Positions 1-9,549 are shown, counted from the stretch's first letter. The stretch: DNA of 64,000 nt from an uncultured Oscillospiraceae bacterium (GCA_934466475.1 CAKSLI010000002.1:124001-188000); one strand, 5' to 3'. Made by a program: numbers and translations. The notes: generated by a model from the sequence alone, not told the origin.

Positions 1-8
1 TGACATAA

Positions 9-785
9 TCATTCCGCCGTGATATTATTATATTCAGGGTCGGCGGATTCATCAGACCATTCGCTGCCCGAGGGCTCGCTCACGGTATCGAAATATTCCA
101 GCAGTCCGCTGTATATAGTGAACGCAAGCTGCTGGCGATATTCCTCGGTCGCGAGCTTCGCTTCCTCCTCGGGATTCGACAGGAAGCCGCATTCTATCAT
201 CAGCGATGGATTCTTATTAGTTTTCAGCAGGAAGAGCTCGTCTCCGGACAGCTTTATCTCCCGGTCGTTACCGGGCTGGAGCTGTGCGAAGCGGTTCTGC
301 ATTATCTGCGCCAGCGTCCGGTTGTCAGGATTATTATTGTTATAGAACATCTGCCCGCCGAAATATGCCGGGTCGGTGAAATTGTTCTGGTGGATACACA
401 GAAAAACGCTGTCGGGATAGCTCTGGATAAGCTCCAGACGGTTATCCATGTCGGAGAGCTTCTGGTTGCGTATTCCCTCGACTCCCGGGTCGTATATCGA
501 GATATCCTCGCTGCGGGTCAGCACCGTCTTGAATCCTGACAGCTCCAGAAGCTGCTGGAGGTGCTTCACCACAGACAGGTTCACGTCCTTTTCAAGCAGG
601 CCGCTCTTTCCTACGGCTCCGCTGTCAAGACCGCCGTGTCCGGCGTCAAGCACGATTATCGGACGATCGGCAGTGTCCGCGGCAGTCGGCACGGCGCTGT
701 CGGTCATCCTGGCGCACAGCGTCAGCAGGGCAAACGCCCCCGCCATGCAGACGGTGAATCTGAGAGTTTTCTTTGTGAACTTCAT
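9..785 (-). CDS. N-acetylmuramoyl-L-alanine amidase (Amidase_3, CwlD-like)
   Basis: Zinc amidase of 258 residues predicted to cut the lactyl-L-alanine bond of peptidoglycan outside the membrane. An N-terminal hydrophobic segment (about residues 9-25) looks like a signal or anchor. Family motifs are visible: DAGHGG with the zinc His at residue 50, CIHQNN in the middle and ECGFLSNPEE near the C terminus, which carries the catalytic Glu. The start is ATG with GGGGG about 8 bases upstream. It is divergent from radA. Length and the spoVA genes in the window suggest a CwlD-like spore-cortex enzyme, but a vegetative amidase is possible. Confidence 0.88.
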   Translation of the reverse strand: MKFTKKTLRFTVCMAGAFALLTLCARMTDSAVPTAADTADRPIIVLDAGHGGLDSGAVGKSGLLEKDVNLSVVKHLQQLLELSGFKTVLTRSEDISIYDPGVEGIRNQKLSDMDNRLELIQSYPDSVFLCIHQNNFTDPAYFGGQMFYNNNNPDNRTLAQIMQNRFAQLQPGNDREIKLSGDELFLLKTNKNPSLMIECGFLSNPEEEAKLATEEYRQQLAFTIYSGLLEYFDTVSEPSGSEWSDESADPEYNNITAE

Positions 786-901
786 ATTTATACCCCCGTT
801 AAACGCTCAGTTTCCAGTATCCGACCTGAGCTTTAAAAATCATTACCTGTCCAATATTATGAGGGCATATCCGGATTTATGACCGGACAAAGGAGAAATT
901 T

Positions 902-2287
902 ATGGCAAAGGCACGGAGCGTGTTCGTTTGCAGCGAATGCGGTCAGGAATACTCAAAATGGAACGGCAGGTGCACCGCCTGCGGAAGCTGGAACACAATA
1001 GAGGAATCGGAGCCAGCTCCGGTCATCGGCGGAAAATCCTCCGCGCCGGTCGGGGAGCTGAAATTCAGCCCCATCGGGGAAGTCACCTGCGGCAGCGAGA
1101 TACGCTACGGCACCGGAAGCTCCGAGCTTGACCGCGTGCTCGGCGGCGGACTTGTAAAAGGCTCGCTGGTGCTCATCGGCGGCGACCCCGGTATCGGAAA
1201 ATCCACGCTGCTGCTCCAGATATGCGGCTTTATGAGCGGTCAGCACTCGATACTGTATGTTTCCGGCGAGGAATCCGAGTCGCAGATAAAGCTCCGTGCC
1301 GACCGACTGGGGGTCTCCAACAGCGACAGGCTGATGTTAGCCTCCGGGAATAATTGTGAGAGCATTATACAGGCAGTAAAAAAAATCCGCCCCGACGTGG
1401 TGATAATAGATTCTATCCAGACGATAACCTCCACAGGGATAAATTCCTCAGCGGGAAGCATAGTGCAGGTGCGCGAGTGCACCAACGCGTTCATGCTGCT
1501 TGCGAAATCCGAGGAGATACCGATATTTATAGTCAGCCATGTCAACAAGGACGGCGGCATTGCAGGACCCAAGATAATGGAGCACATCGTTGACACAGTG
1601 CTCTATTTCGAGGGAGAAAAGCAGCTTTCCTACCGCATTCTGCGGGCAATAAAGAACCGTTTCGGCTCCACGAACGAGATCGGCGTGTTCAACATGGACG
1701 ACGACGGTCTGCACGAGGTCACGAATCCATCGGAAATGATGCTTTCCGGGCGCATAACTACGGTCTCCGGAAGCGCGGTGGTCTGCACCGTGGAGGGCAC
1801 GCGTCCCATTCTCGCGGAGGTGCAGGCTCTGGTCACGAAATCCTCGCTGTCCTCGCCTCGCCGCGTTGCCACCGGATTCGACTACAACCGGCTGTATATG
1901 CTGCTCGCGGTGCTGGAAAAGCGCGCGGGGTTCTTCTTCGGCGGAGTTGACGTGTATGTCAACGTTGTCGGAGGACTGCGGCTTGACGAGCCCGCCGCAG
2001 ACCTCGCCGTTGCGCTGGCGCTGTACTCCGGGCTGTGCGACAAGGTCATCCCCGAAAAACTGATGGTTTTCGGCGAGGTGGGACTCGGCGGAGAGGTGCG
2101 CGCAGCTTCCCATGTGCGGGAGCGCGTCAAGGAGGGAGCGCGTCTCGGCTTCGAGCGCTGCATAATCCCGAAGCAGAGCTTTTCCTCCCTCAGCAGGAAC
2201 GAGAACTATGGGATACAGATAATCGGCGTGCGGACGCTGGAACAGGCGTTCCGCGCCATAAATCCGGAAAAGGAGAACAAAACATGA
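902..2287 (+). CDS. radA: DNA repair protein RadA
   Basis: RadA/Sms, 461 residues, a RecA-like ATPase that helps branch migration in recombinational repair. The N-terminal C4 zinc finger is complete (CSECG near residue 10, CTACG near residue 24). The Walker A motif GGDPGIGKSTLL is near residue 93, and the RadA-specific KNRFG motif near residue 250. The C-terminal third is the Lon-protease-like domain. AAAGGAG precedes the ATG. Its stop overlaps the next start (ATGA), so the small Cys-rich gene is translationally coupled. Length is normal for the family. Confidence 0.97.
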   Translation: MAKARSVFVCSECGQEYSKWNGRCTACGSWNTIEESEPAPVIGGKSSAPVGELKFSPIGEVTCGSEIRYGTGSSELDRVLGGGLVKGSLVLIGGDPGIGKSTLLLQICGFMSGQHSILYVSGEESESQIKLRADRLGVSNSDRLMLASGNNCESIIQAVKKIRPDVVIIDSIQTITSTGINSSAGSIVQVRECTNAFMLLAKSEEIPIFIVSHVNKDGGIAGPKIMEHIVDTVLYFEGEKQLSYRILRAIKNRFGSTNEIGVFNMDDDGLHEVTNPSEMMLSGRITTVSGSAVVCTVEGTRPILAEVQALVTKSSLSSPRRVATGFDYNRLYMLLAVLEKRAGFFFGGVDVYVNVVGGLRLDEPAADLAVALALYSGLCDKVIPEKLMVFGEVGLGGEVRAASHVRERVKEGARLGFERCIIPKQSFSSLSRNENYGIQIIGVRTLEQAFRAINPEKENKT

Positions 2288-2454
2288 CAAACTGTGACGA
2301 CTGCGTAAATTACGTTTACGATGATGAATGCGACTGCTGGACCTGCCTTGTCAACCTTGACGAGGACGAAATGTACCGCTTTATGACGGGCACGAACTAC
2401 AACTGTCCCTATTACTCCTCGGACGATGAATATGCCATTGCCCGCAAACAGTAA
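2284..2454 (+). CDS. Small Cys-rich acidic protein (DUF6472-like)
   Basis: A 56-residue protein that starts inside the radA stop (ATGA overlap), so it is probably made with RadA. It contains six Cys: CDDC at the start, CDCWTC near residue 20, and one in NCPYY near residue 41. It also has an acidic LDEDEM stretch and ends in a DEYAIARKQ tail. The pattern matches my recollection of the DUF6472 family of Clostridia. Paired cysteines suggest metal binding, but no function is known. A strong terminator follows at once. Confidence 0.8.
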   Translation: MTNCDDCVNYVYDDECDCWTCLVNLDEDEMYRFMTGTNYNCPYYSSDDEYAIARKQ

Positions 2455-2488
2455 TATGTGCAAAATATATTTGTGACAAGTGCAGAAT

Positions 2489-2515
2489 ACTCCCGGGTTT
2501 TCCGGGAGTATTTTT
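2489..2515 (+). terminator. Intrinsic terminator of radA operon
   Basis: ACTCCCGG and CCGGGAGT form an 8-bp perfect stem with a GTTTT loop, followed by ATTTTTGT. It lies 35 bases after the small Cys-rich gene. Confidence 0.9.
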
Positions 2516-2548
2516 GTATCTGCGGGTATAGATTTTTCTGCCGGAATG

Positions 2549-2557
2549 TGATATAAT
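2549..2557 (+). promoter_or_regulatory. Extended -10 promoter for ECF gene and coaX
   Basis: TGATATAAT is an extended -10 element; no good -35 is visible. The leader then holds a short G/C hairpin (CCCC...GGGG, 2577-2592) before AAGGAGG and the start codon. Confidence 0.6.
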
Positions 2558-2618
2558 ACAGAAGTATTGTATTGTATCCCCGCACGCCGGGGAATGATAA
2601 CAAGGAGGAAAATTCAAT

Positions 2619-3215
2619 ATGAACAGCGAAAAGATCCACAAGATGGTCGGAATGGCAGTTCTGACCGCAGTAGTTGTCGTCGTTTATTTACTGACGATGG
2701 GACTTATGATCGGTCCGTTCAACATCACATTTGCCCTTATCCCGATAGTAGTCGGCGCGGCACTATACGGCTGGCAGGCGGGCGGATGGCTCGGACTGGT
2801 ATTCGGCGCAATGGTATTATTTACCGGAGGCGCTAACGCATTCCTGGTTATAAACGTACCCGGAACTATCATAACGGTACTTGTCAAGGGCGCTGCCGCG
2901 GGCGTTATCTCCGGGCTCATCTATAACGCGCTTGAGAAAAAGAACCGCTGGGCTGCAACGATTTGCGCAGCAGTGGCCGCCCCGATCGCAAACACCGGCA
3001 TATTCCTGCTGGGCTGCCTTGCATTCTTCATGGATACCCTCGCGGAATGGGCAGTGGGCTTAGGCTTTGAAAATGTGACAGTATATATCTTTACCGGTCT
3101 TGTCGGAGTGAATTTCCTAGCAGAACTGGGCGCCAACCTGCTTTTAAGCTCCGTAATAGTAAGAATAATCGACATAGTAAAGAACAAGCTGGCGTCAAAC
3201 AAGGCGCGTGTATAA
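2619..3215 (+). CDS. ECF transporter S component, probably pantothenate
   Basis: A 198-residue integral membrane protein with about six hydrophobic segments, typical of the substrate-binding S subunit of energy-coupling-factor vitamin transporters. These proteins share a common EcfA/EcfT module encoded elsewhere. The gene overlaps the start region of coaX, the first enzyme of CoA synthesis from pantothenate, so pantothenate is the likely substrate; this is inference from context. AAGGAGG lies 7 bases upstream of the ATG. No ATPase or EcfT gene is in the window. Confidence 0.85.
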   Translation: MNSEKIHKMVGMAVLTAVVVVVYLLTMGLMIGPFNITFALIPIVVGAALYGWQAGGWLGLVFGAMVLFTGGANAFLVINVPGTIITVLVKGAAAGVISGLIYNALEKKNRWAATICAAVAAPIANTGIFLLGCLAFFMDTLAEWAVGLGFENVTVYIFTGLVGVNFLAELGANLLLSSVIVRIIDIVKNKLASNKARV

Positions 3216-3231
3216 CGCCAAAGGAGCAGCA

Positions 3232-3999
3232 ATGATACTTGCAATAGATATCGGCAACACGAACATAGTACTCGGCTGTGCGGACGGCGAGAGGATACTC
3301 TTCCGTGAACGCCTTGCAACGGTACAGCGCGAAACATCGCTGGAATACGCCGTGAAGATAAAGGCGGCACTGGACATCAACAACATCAGCCGCGGTGATA
3401 TCGCAGGAGCCATAATCTCCTCAGTGGTGCCCTCCGTGACCTACACTGTGAAAACGGCGGTGGAAAAGCTCATCGATGGAAAGATAATGATTGTGGGACC
3501 CGGCATAAAGACGGGGCTGTCGATACAGATAGACAACCCCGCGCAGCTCGGAAGCGACCTGGTTGTGGACGCTGTTGCCGGACTGCATGACTACCCCGTA
3601 CCGCAGATACTCATTGACATGGGTACCGCAACGACATTTTCTGTCATAGACAGGAACCGCACCTATATCGGCGGGCTTATCACCACTGGAGTTGCAGTAT
3701 CCGCCGACGCGCTGAACTCCCGCACCGCACAGCTCCCGAAGATAGCATACGAGAAGCCGAAGCGCGTTATCTGCTCCAACACCGTGGACTGCATAAAAAG
3801 CGGAATAATGTACTCGAACGCCTGCGCCATTGACGGAATAATCGAGCGCATAGAGGAGGAACTCGGCGAAAAGACGACAGTCGTTGCGACCGGAGGACTT
3901 GCTCAGGTGGTTATCCCGCTGTGCCGTCACGAAATAATCTATGATGATGACCTGCTTCTGAAAGGTCTCATGATAATCTGGAATAAGAATTCAAAATAA
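3232..3999 (+). CDS. coaX: Type III pantothenate kinase CoaX
   Basis: Phosphorylates pantothenate in the first step of CoA synthesis. Sequence marks are DIGNTN at the N terminus (phosphate-binding, ASKHA fold), GSDLVVDAVAG in the middle and DMGTATTF with the catalytic Asp region. The start was set at ATG 3232 because AAAGGAG lies 7 bases upstream and MILAIDIGNTN is the family N terminus; an in-frame GTG at 3208 has no good ribosome binding site. The protein has 255 residues, normal for CoaX. It forms a transcription unit with the ECF S component. Confidence 0.95.
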   Translation: MILAIDIGNTNIVLGCADGERILFRERLATVQRETSLEYAVKIKAALDINNISRGDIAGAIISSVVPSVTYTVKTAVEKLIDGKIMIVGPGIKTGLSIQIDNPAQLGSDLVVDAVAGLHDYPVPQILIDMGTATTFSVIDRNRTYIGGLITTGVAVSADALNSRTAQLPKIAYEKPKRVICSNTVDCIKSGIMYSNACAIDGIIERIEEELGEKTTVVATGGLAQVVIPLCRHEIIYDDDLLLKGLMIIWNKNSK

Positions 4000-4020
4000 C
4001 AACTGACCTTACAATACACA

Positions 4021-4049
4021 GAATTGCTGCCGGATTCCGGCAGCAATTC
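4021..4049. terminator. Terminator between convergent coaX and rimI
   Basis: A 13-bp perfect stem (GAATTGCTGCCGG / CCGGCAGCAATTC, loop ATT) is followed by TTGTTTT on the + strand. The T-run on the other strand is weaker. It separates coaX from rimI, whose stop lies 6 bases further on. Confidence 0.88.
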
Positions 4050-4054
4050 TTGTT

Positions 4055-4474
4055 TTATAGTGATATACGGTAGATCACCGCGTCATCGTCCGGGTAATAA
4101 TTCCGGCGGAGGGCAATTTTTTCGTAGCCTGCCTTTTCATACAGCGCTATCGCTCTGGAATTCCGGCTGCGGACTTCAAGGAAACAGCACGCCGCTCCGC
4201 GCCCGCGCATTTTCTCATGCAGCCCGGACAGCAGCCGCTCCGCTATGCCCTGCCTGCGGAACTCCGGAAGCGTGGCTATCTGGAACAGCTCCGCTTCATC
4301 GGCGGCTACCCTGCCAAGTGCGAAGCCCGCGATTTTCCCGCCGCGCTCCTCCGTGCAGAGGATGTTAAGCGGACTGTTGAGCTCCGACAACAGCGTTTCC
4401 GCCGTCCAGCTCCCGTGGAAGCATTCCTGCTCTATCGCATTCAGCTGAATGAATTTTTCGTCAGTGGGCGTCAT
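4055..4474 (-). CDS. rimI: Ribosomal-protein-alanine N-acetyltransferase RimI-like (GNAT)
   Basis: GNAT acetyltransferase of 139 residues. The acetyl-CoA loop RRQGIAERLL is visible near residue 72, followed by LEVRSRNSRAIALYEKAGY, the segment typical of RimI. RimI acetylates the N-terminal alanine of ribosomal protein S18, though paralogs with other targets exist. It overlaps the end of polA by 14 bases, so it is the last gene of the nadE-Gx-polA-rimI unit. Confidence 0.88.
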   Translation of the reverse strand: MTPTDEKFIQLNAIEQECFHGSWTAETLLSELNSPLNILCTEERGGKIAGFALGRVAADEAELFQIATLPEFRRQGIAERLLSGLHEKMRGRGAACCFLEVRSRNSRAIALYEKAGYEKIALRRNYYPDDDAVIYRISL

Positions 4475-6974
4475 ACCAGCTCTTACCCTCCTTGGCGTCA
4501 GCGGTCAGCGGAACTGCGAGCTTCACCGCTCCCTGCATTTCCTCGGTGAGTATCTTCGCCGCCTGCGCCGCCTTGTCCTCCGGTGCCTCCACGATAAGCT
4601 CATCATGGACCTGGAGTATCAGCCGCGCCTCCGGAAGCTCAGCTTTCAGCCTGCGGTAGACCCTTACCATTGCTATCTTTATGATATCCGCCGCCGTACC
4701 CTGTATCGGGGTGTTCATGGCTATGCGCTTTCCAAGCGCCTTTACCGTCTTGTTGGTGGAAAGTATCTCAGGGATAAAGCGCTTCCTGCCGAACATCGTT
4801 ACCGCCCAGCCGTCCTTTTCCGCGCTCTTTGTCACCTTGTCCATATATGCCTTTACGCCGGAGTAATGGGTCAGATAGTCGTCTATATACCGCTTCGCCT
4901 CGCCGACAGAAACGTTGATGTCCTTTGCCAGCGAAAAAGCCCCGATTCCGTACACGATGCCGAAATTTACCGCCTTTGCGCTGCGGCGCTGCTCGGGAGT
5001 TATCCACTCCGGCGGAAGCCCAAGGACGCTCGCCGCAGTTTCCGTGTGGATATCTCCGCCCTCGCAGAACGTCTTTATCATTGCCTTGTCGCCGGAAAGA
5101 TGCGCCAGCACGCGGAGCTCTATCTGGCTGTAATCCGCGTCTGCAAGGAGCTTTCCCTCACCTGCCACGAAAAATTTTCTGAAATTCCTGCCTATCTCCG
5201 TGCGCACGGGGATATTCTGAATATTAGGCTCCGCAGAGGAAATGCGCCCGGTGCGGGTCTCGGTCTGCTTGAATGTCGTGTGCATTCTGCCGTCCGGGGA
5301 GACCGCCGCCTCCAGACCTTTGACGTATGTGTTGTACAGCTTTGTCAGCGTGCGGTACTCGAATATCAGCGGAATTATTTCGTGCTTGTCCCGGAGCGCC
5401 TCCAGCGTGTCCGCATCAGTGGAATAGCCGGTCTTGCGCTTCTTTCCGGCGGGGAGCCCGAGCTCCTCGAAAAGCACAACGCTGAGCTGCTTGGGCGAAC
5501 CGATGTTGAACTCATGCCCCGCCGCCTTGTAGACGGCCTGCTCCAGCTTTCCTATCTCCGGCAGGAGCTCCTCGCCGAACTGGTGGAGCGCCGGGATATC
5601 CATTGCAATGCCGTCATGCTCCATGGAACTGAGCACCTCTGCGAGAGGTATCTCTATCTCGGATAGCACCTTATACATCCCCTGCGCATGGAGCTTCTCC
5701 CACAGCGCTTTGTTAAGCAGGAACAGAGATTCGCCGAGCCGCTCTTCGCTGAAAGTCACGCCGTACTCTGCGCACAGCCGCTCCACGCTGTAATCGCTTG
5801 AGTTCACGTTGAGCAGATATCCTGCAAGCGCGGTGTCGAACACCACGTTTCTGAGCTCGGTTCCCTTTTCTATGCACCACTTGTAGAGCGCTTTCGCGTC
5901 CGTTGTGCGCTTTGCGCTGTCCGAGCCCAGGAACTCCGCGACATCAGTCTCCTTCTTCTTTCCGTCAAGGTAAACTAAGACCTCATCGCCGGAAATCGCC
6001 ACATCATACGCCGCCGGGTCGAATTCCGGGATATCCGCCGGAGCTTCCGCGGGCTCCTCCGGGGATTCAGGGGCGGGAGCTCCCTCGGTGCTTATAGTCA
6101 CCTTTGCCGGAGCCGTCTTGTCAAGCTCCAGCTTCTTCATTACGCCGAACATCTCCATTTCGGCGAGTATGCCGGCGGCTTCTGCCGGGTCGCCTGCGGC
6201 GCGGATATAGTTGTCCATTTCAAGCGGCACCGGGGCTTCAAGCGTTATCTCGGCGAGCTTACGGCTGAGCTCCGCGCTCTCCCTGCCGTTTTCAAGCTTT
6301 GTGCGCACGCCCTTTGTGACCTCTATCGTATCAAGATTCTGGTAGATGTAATCCACCGTGTGGTACTTCTGGATAAGCCAAAGGGCGGTCTTTTCGCCGA
6401 CTCCCGGCACTCCGGGGATATTGTCGGAGCTATCGCCCATGAGCGTCTTTACCTCAAGCATTTCGCGCGGGGTAACGCCGTATACCTCGGCTATCTTCGC
6501 GGGGGTGTATATGATGTCCTCCTTGTTGGAAGCAAGCCTTACCGTGACCTTATCCGTTATAAGCTGGAAGCTGTCGCGGTCTCCAGTGGAGATAACGCAC
6601 TCGCCGCCCTCCTTTTCCGCCTCGTGTGAGAGGGTGCCAATGATGTCGTCCGCTTCAAAGCCCTCTTTCTCGACAATGGCAACGCCAAGCGCCGTCAGGA
6701 GCTGCTTTATCACGGGCATCTGCGCCCGAAGCTCGTCAGGCATTGCGTGGCGCGTGCCCTTGTAGTCCGCATACATTTTGTGCCGGAATGTCGGCGCGTG
6801 CAGGTCGAAAGCCACCGCTATGCGGTCGGGAGCCTCCTCCTTCAGCAGCTTCATAAAGATGTTCATAAAGCCTGTGAGGGCGTTGGTCGGCATTCCCTTT
6901 TTATTCGTGAGTATGCGTATTCCGTAGAATGCGCGGTTCATTATGCTGTTTCCGTCTATTACAAGCAGCTTCAT
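4461..6974 (-). CDS. polA: DNA polymerase I
   Basis: PolA, 837 residues. The N-terminal third is the 5'-3' exonuclease (VIDGNSIMNRAFYG start; GVPGVGEKTA helix-hairpin-helix near residue 195). The C-terminal polymerase has motif A DADYSQIELR, the O-helix region AKAVNFGIVYG and motif C QVHDELIVE. The middle domain resembles the 3'-5' exonuclease fold but I do not see the DxE metal motif, so proofreading is probably lost, as in many Firmicutes. Its start overlaps the Gx transporter stop by four bases and its end overlaps rimI. Confidence 0.97.
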   Translation of the reverse strand: MKLLVIDGNSIMNRAFYGIRILTNKKGMPTNALTGFMNIFMKLLKEEAPDRIAVAFDLHAPTFRHKMYADYKGTRHAMPDELRAQMPVIKQLLTALGVAIVEKEGFEADDIIGTLSHEAEKEGGECVISTGDRDSFQLITDKVTVRLASNKEDIIYTPAKIAEVYGVTPREMLEVKTLMGDSSDNIPGVPGVGEKTALWLIQKYHTVDYIYQNLDTIEVTKGVRTKLENGRESAELSRKLAEITLEAPVPLEMDNYIRAAGDPAEAAGILAEMEMFGVMKKLELDKTAPAKVTISTEGAPAPESPEEPAEAPADIPEFDPAAYDVAISGDEVLVYLDGKKKETDVAEFLGSDSAKRTTDAKALYKWCIEKGTELRNVVFDTALAGYLLNVNSSDYSVERLCAEYGVTFSEERLGESLFLLNKALWEKLHAQGMYKVLSEIEIPLAEVLSSMEHDGIAMDIPALHQFGEELLPEIGKLEQAVYKAAGHEFNIGSPKQLSVVLFEELGLPAGKKRKTGYSTDADTLEALRDKHEIIPLIFEYRTLTKLYNTYVKGLEAAVSPDGRMHTTFKQTETRTGRISSAEPNIQNIPVRTEIGRNFRKFFVAGEGKLLADADYSQIELRVLAHLSGDKAMIKTFCEGGDIHTETAASVLGLPPEWITPEQRRSAKAVNFGIVYGIGAFSLAKDINVSVGEAKRYIDDYLTHYSGVKAYMDKVTKSAEKDGWAVTMFGRKRFIPEILSTNKTVKALGKRIAMNTPIQGTAADIIKIAMVRVYRRLKAELPEARLILQVHDELIVEAPEDKAAQAAKILTEEMQGAVKLAVPLTADAKEGKSWYDAH

Positions 6975-7564
6975 GCCTTATTCTCCTTTGGGCGCTCCTG
7001 CGGCTGTTCGCCGGTGTATTCTATAAGCCTTATGTCGTTGAGTATCTTCGGGCTGAGCTTTTTCAGCAGGAGCATGGTGCAGACTCCCGTGAAAGCGCCG
7101 CCGAATATCGCAGAGGCAAGCAGTATCGGCGCATATGCCAGCACGAGGATATTATTGTAGATTATCACCGCCGTCAGCATCTGCCCCGCGATATGCGCTA
7201 TCGCTCCCGCAATTCCGATGAACGGCAGAAGATCCACGCGGTTCCTGGCGGGGAGTATCTTGCGCAGCAGGAGCATTACCCCCAGCGCACAAATACCGCC
7301 CATGACGCCGTAGAACACGTTCATCACCGCGCCTGTGATGAAAGCCGCCACAAAGCAGCGTATCACCACGACCGCGAGCGCGTCAATAGAGCGCCATTTT
7401 CCGCCTATGTACAGCAGGAACATCGTGACGATGTTCCCCAGACCGACCCGCACTCCGGGGATCGGACATATCGCAGGCAGCCATGACTCCACGGCTGAAA
7501 GCACTGCGGCAATGCATATAAAAAGCGCACAGTACGCTATTTTCCTGACCTTTATCGTTCTCAT
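6971..7564 (-). CDS. Gx transporter family protein (Hpre_diP_synt_I)
   Basis: A 197-residue membrane protein with about five or six hydrophobic segments, of the family once named heptaprenyl diphosphate synthase component I and now called Gx transporter. PGVRVGLGNIV near residue 37 is characteristic. It resembles ECF S components and may carry a small substrate, but none is assigned. In Clostridia relatives often sit beside Rnf or FMN-binding genes; here it is between nadE and polA. It overlaps the polA start (ATGA) and follows nadE by 28 bases. Confidence 0.82.
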   Translation of the reverse strand: MRTIKVRKIAYCALFICIAAVLSAVESWLPAICPIPGVRVGLGNIVTMFLLYIGGKWRSIDALAVVVIRCFVAAFITGAVMNVFYGVMGGICALGVMLLLRKILPARNRVDLLPFIGIAGAIAHIAGQMLTAVIIYNNILVLAYAPILLASAIFGGAFTGVCTMLLLKKLSPKILNDIRLIEYTGEQPQERPKENKA

Positions 7565-7592
7565 TTATAATTACCTCTTTGTGATTCCCACA

Positions 7593-9506
7593 TCAGAGCT
7601 GTTCCAGTTCCTTCAGCCACAGTGCAGAGGAAGCGTCGCTCGGCATTCTCCAGTCTCCGCGCGGCGAAAGCGTTACGGAGCCGACCTTTACGCCGTCCGG
7701 AAGGCAGCTCCGCTTGAACTGCTGCGAGAAGAAGCGGCGGTAGAACGTCCTCAGCCACTTGAGTATAGTTTCCCTGTCGTAGCTGTCCCCGAAAGCGTAC
7801 AGAGCCAGCCTGAACACCTTTTTCGGCGGAAATCCCCAGCGTATGCCGTTGTACAGGAAGAAGTCGTGCAGCTCATACGGACCTACAAGGTCCTCGGTTA
7901 TCTGCGCGATATTGCCGTTTTCGTCCGCCGGCAGGAGCTCCGGGCTCACCGGAGTATCGTATATGCTCATCAGCACATCGCTGAGCTCCTGATTTTCAAC
8001 GGTGCCCGCGTAATACTTCACGATATGGCGCACCAGCGTCTTGGGCACGGAGGCGTTGACGCCGTACATCGAAATGTGGTCGCCGTTGTAGGTCGCCCAG
8101 CCCAGCGCCAGCTCCGAAAGGTCTCCGGTGCCGACAACCATGCCGTTTTCCGCATTGGCAAGATCCATGAGAATCTTGGTGCGTTCGCGCGCCTGTCCGT
8201 TTTCGTACACCACGTTGTGGTTGCTCTCGTCATGCCCGATATCCTTAAAGTGCTGCTTCACGGAAGCCGCGATGTCTATTACCCGGAGCTGTGTTCCCAG
8301 AAGCTCGCACAGGCGCTCCGCATTGCTGCGAGTGCGCTTTGTGGTGCCGAAGCACGGCATAGTCACCGCCAGTATATCGGAATCCGGTCTGCCGAGGAGC
8401 TTCATCGCCTCAACGCAGACGAGCAGCGCCAGCGTGGAATCCAGACCGCCGGAAATGCCTATAACAAGCGTTTTCGCGTTTGTGTGGCGGACGCGCTTTT
8501 CCAGTCCGTGCGCCTGCATGGCGAGGATATCCTCACAGCGCTTGTCCTTTTCCGCGCTTGTCTGCGGAACGAACGGAGTGCGCACGACAGTTCTCGTGAG
8601 CTCCGTTTCCGTGAGCGGCATATCGAACGCAACGCGGCGCATTCCGGGGCGTATCCCGCCGATAAAGCTGGTATTCCTGCGGCGCTCTGCGGCAAGCTTC
8701 TTAACGTCTATCTCAGTCACGGTGAGCCCTGTGGAATACAGACTGCTCTCCGCGAGTATCAACCCGTTTTCAGCGATGATGTCATGCCCGCTGAACACAA
8801 GATCCTGCGTGCTCTCCCCGGAGCCTGCGCTGGCGTAGATGTAGCCGCACAGCAGCCTTGCGGACTGTCCGCTGACAAGCTCCCTGCGGTATGCGTCCTT
8901 GCCGATGACCTCGTTGCTTGCCGAAAGGTTCGCGATGACTGTCGCTCCACCCAGCGCAAGCGCAATGCTCGGCGGCTCCGCCGCCCACAGATCCTCACAG
9001 AGCTCGGCGGCAAAGACCAGCTCCGGAAGCTGCCTGCACTCAAAAAGCAGACCCAGCCCGAACGGTACCTTCTCCCCGAAAAGCTCGATATCGAACTCGC
9101 CCTCGGCCGCGGCGGTAAAGTGCCTCTTCTCATAGAATTCATTGTAGTTCGGCAGGAACTTTTTCGGCACAACGCCGAGTATGCTGCCGTTTATCATGAT
9201 CACCGCGCAGTTGTACAGCTCCCCGCGGAATCTCACCGGGCAGCCCACGGAAATCAGCATGTCCATTCCCGCGGAATGCTCCCTTATCGCCCCGAGAGCC
9301 TCCAGAGCGCCGTCAAGAAGCTCCTGCTGGAAGAACAGATCCTGGCAGGTGTAGCCGGTTATGCAAAGCTCCGGCAGGACGAGCACCCTGACTCCGCCGG
9401 CATAGGCCCTGTCCATGAGTTCTGTTATCTGTGCGCGGTTATATTCGCAGTCGGCTACCCTTATGTCAGGAGTTCCTGCGGCAGCTTTTATAAATCCATC
9501 TTTCAT
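7593..9506 (-). CDS. nadE: Glutamine-dependent NAD+ synthetase
   Basis: A 637-residue two-domain enzyme that converts deamido-NAD to NAD with ammonia from glutamine. The N-terminal nitrilase-like domain carries the Glu-Lys-Cys triad: LPELCITGY, KKFLPNYNEF and AELCEDLW. The C-terminal synthetase has the P-loop GISGGLDST and a GTGDLSELALGW segment. AAAAGGGG precedes the ATG. It is the first gene of its operon and completes the NAD salvage route with the nicotinamidase and pncB elsewhere in the window. Confidence 0.96.
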   Translation of the reverse strand: MKDGFIKAAAGTPDIRVADCEYNRAQITELMDRAYAGGVRVLVLPELCITGYTCQDLFFQQELLDGALEALGAIREHSAGMDMLISVGCPVRFRGELYNCAVIMINGSILGVVPKKFLPNYNEFYEKRHFTAAAEGEFDIELFGEKVPFGLGLLFECRQLPELVFAAELCEDLWAAEPPSIALALGGATVIANLSASNEVIGKDAYRRELVSGQSARLLCGYIYASAGSGESTQDLVFSGHDIIAENGLILAESSLYSTGLTVTEIDVKKLAAERRRNTSFIGGIRPGMRRVAFDMPLTETELTRTVVRTPFVPQTSAEKDKRCEDILAMQAHGLEKRVRHTNAKTLVIGISGGLDSTLALLVCVEAMKLLGRPDSDILAVTMPCFGTTKRTRSNAERLCELLGTQLRVIDIAASVKQHFKDIGHDESNHNVVYENGQARERTKILMDLANAENGMVVGTGDLSELALGWATYNGDHISMYGVNASVPKTLVRHIVKYYAGTVENQELSDVLMSIYDTPVSPELLPADENGNIAQITEDLVGPYELHDFFLYNGIRWGFPPKKVFRLALYAFGDSYDRETILKWLRTFYRRFFSQQFKRSCLPDGVKVGSVTLSPRGDWRMPSDASSALWLKELEQL

Positions 9507-9549
9507 CTGTCTGTCCCCTTTTATTACTTCATATTGTTATCCATTATAT

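Noticed and set aside
4449..5666. Long + strand frame (405 residues) opposite polA
   Set aside because: It is a shadow of the conserved polA coding sequence; the composition is Arg/Leu/His-rich without domains.
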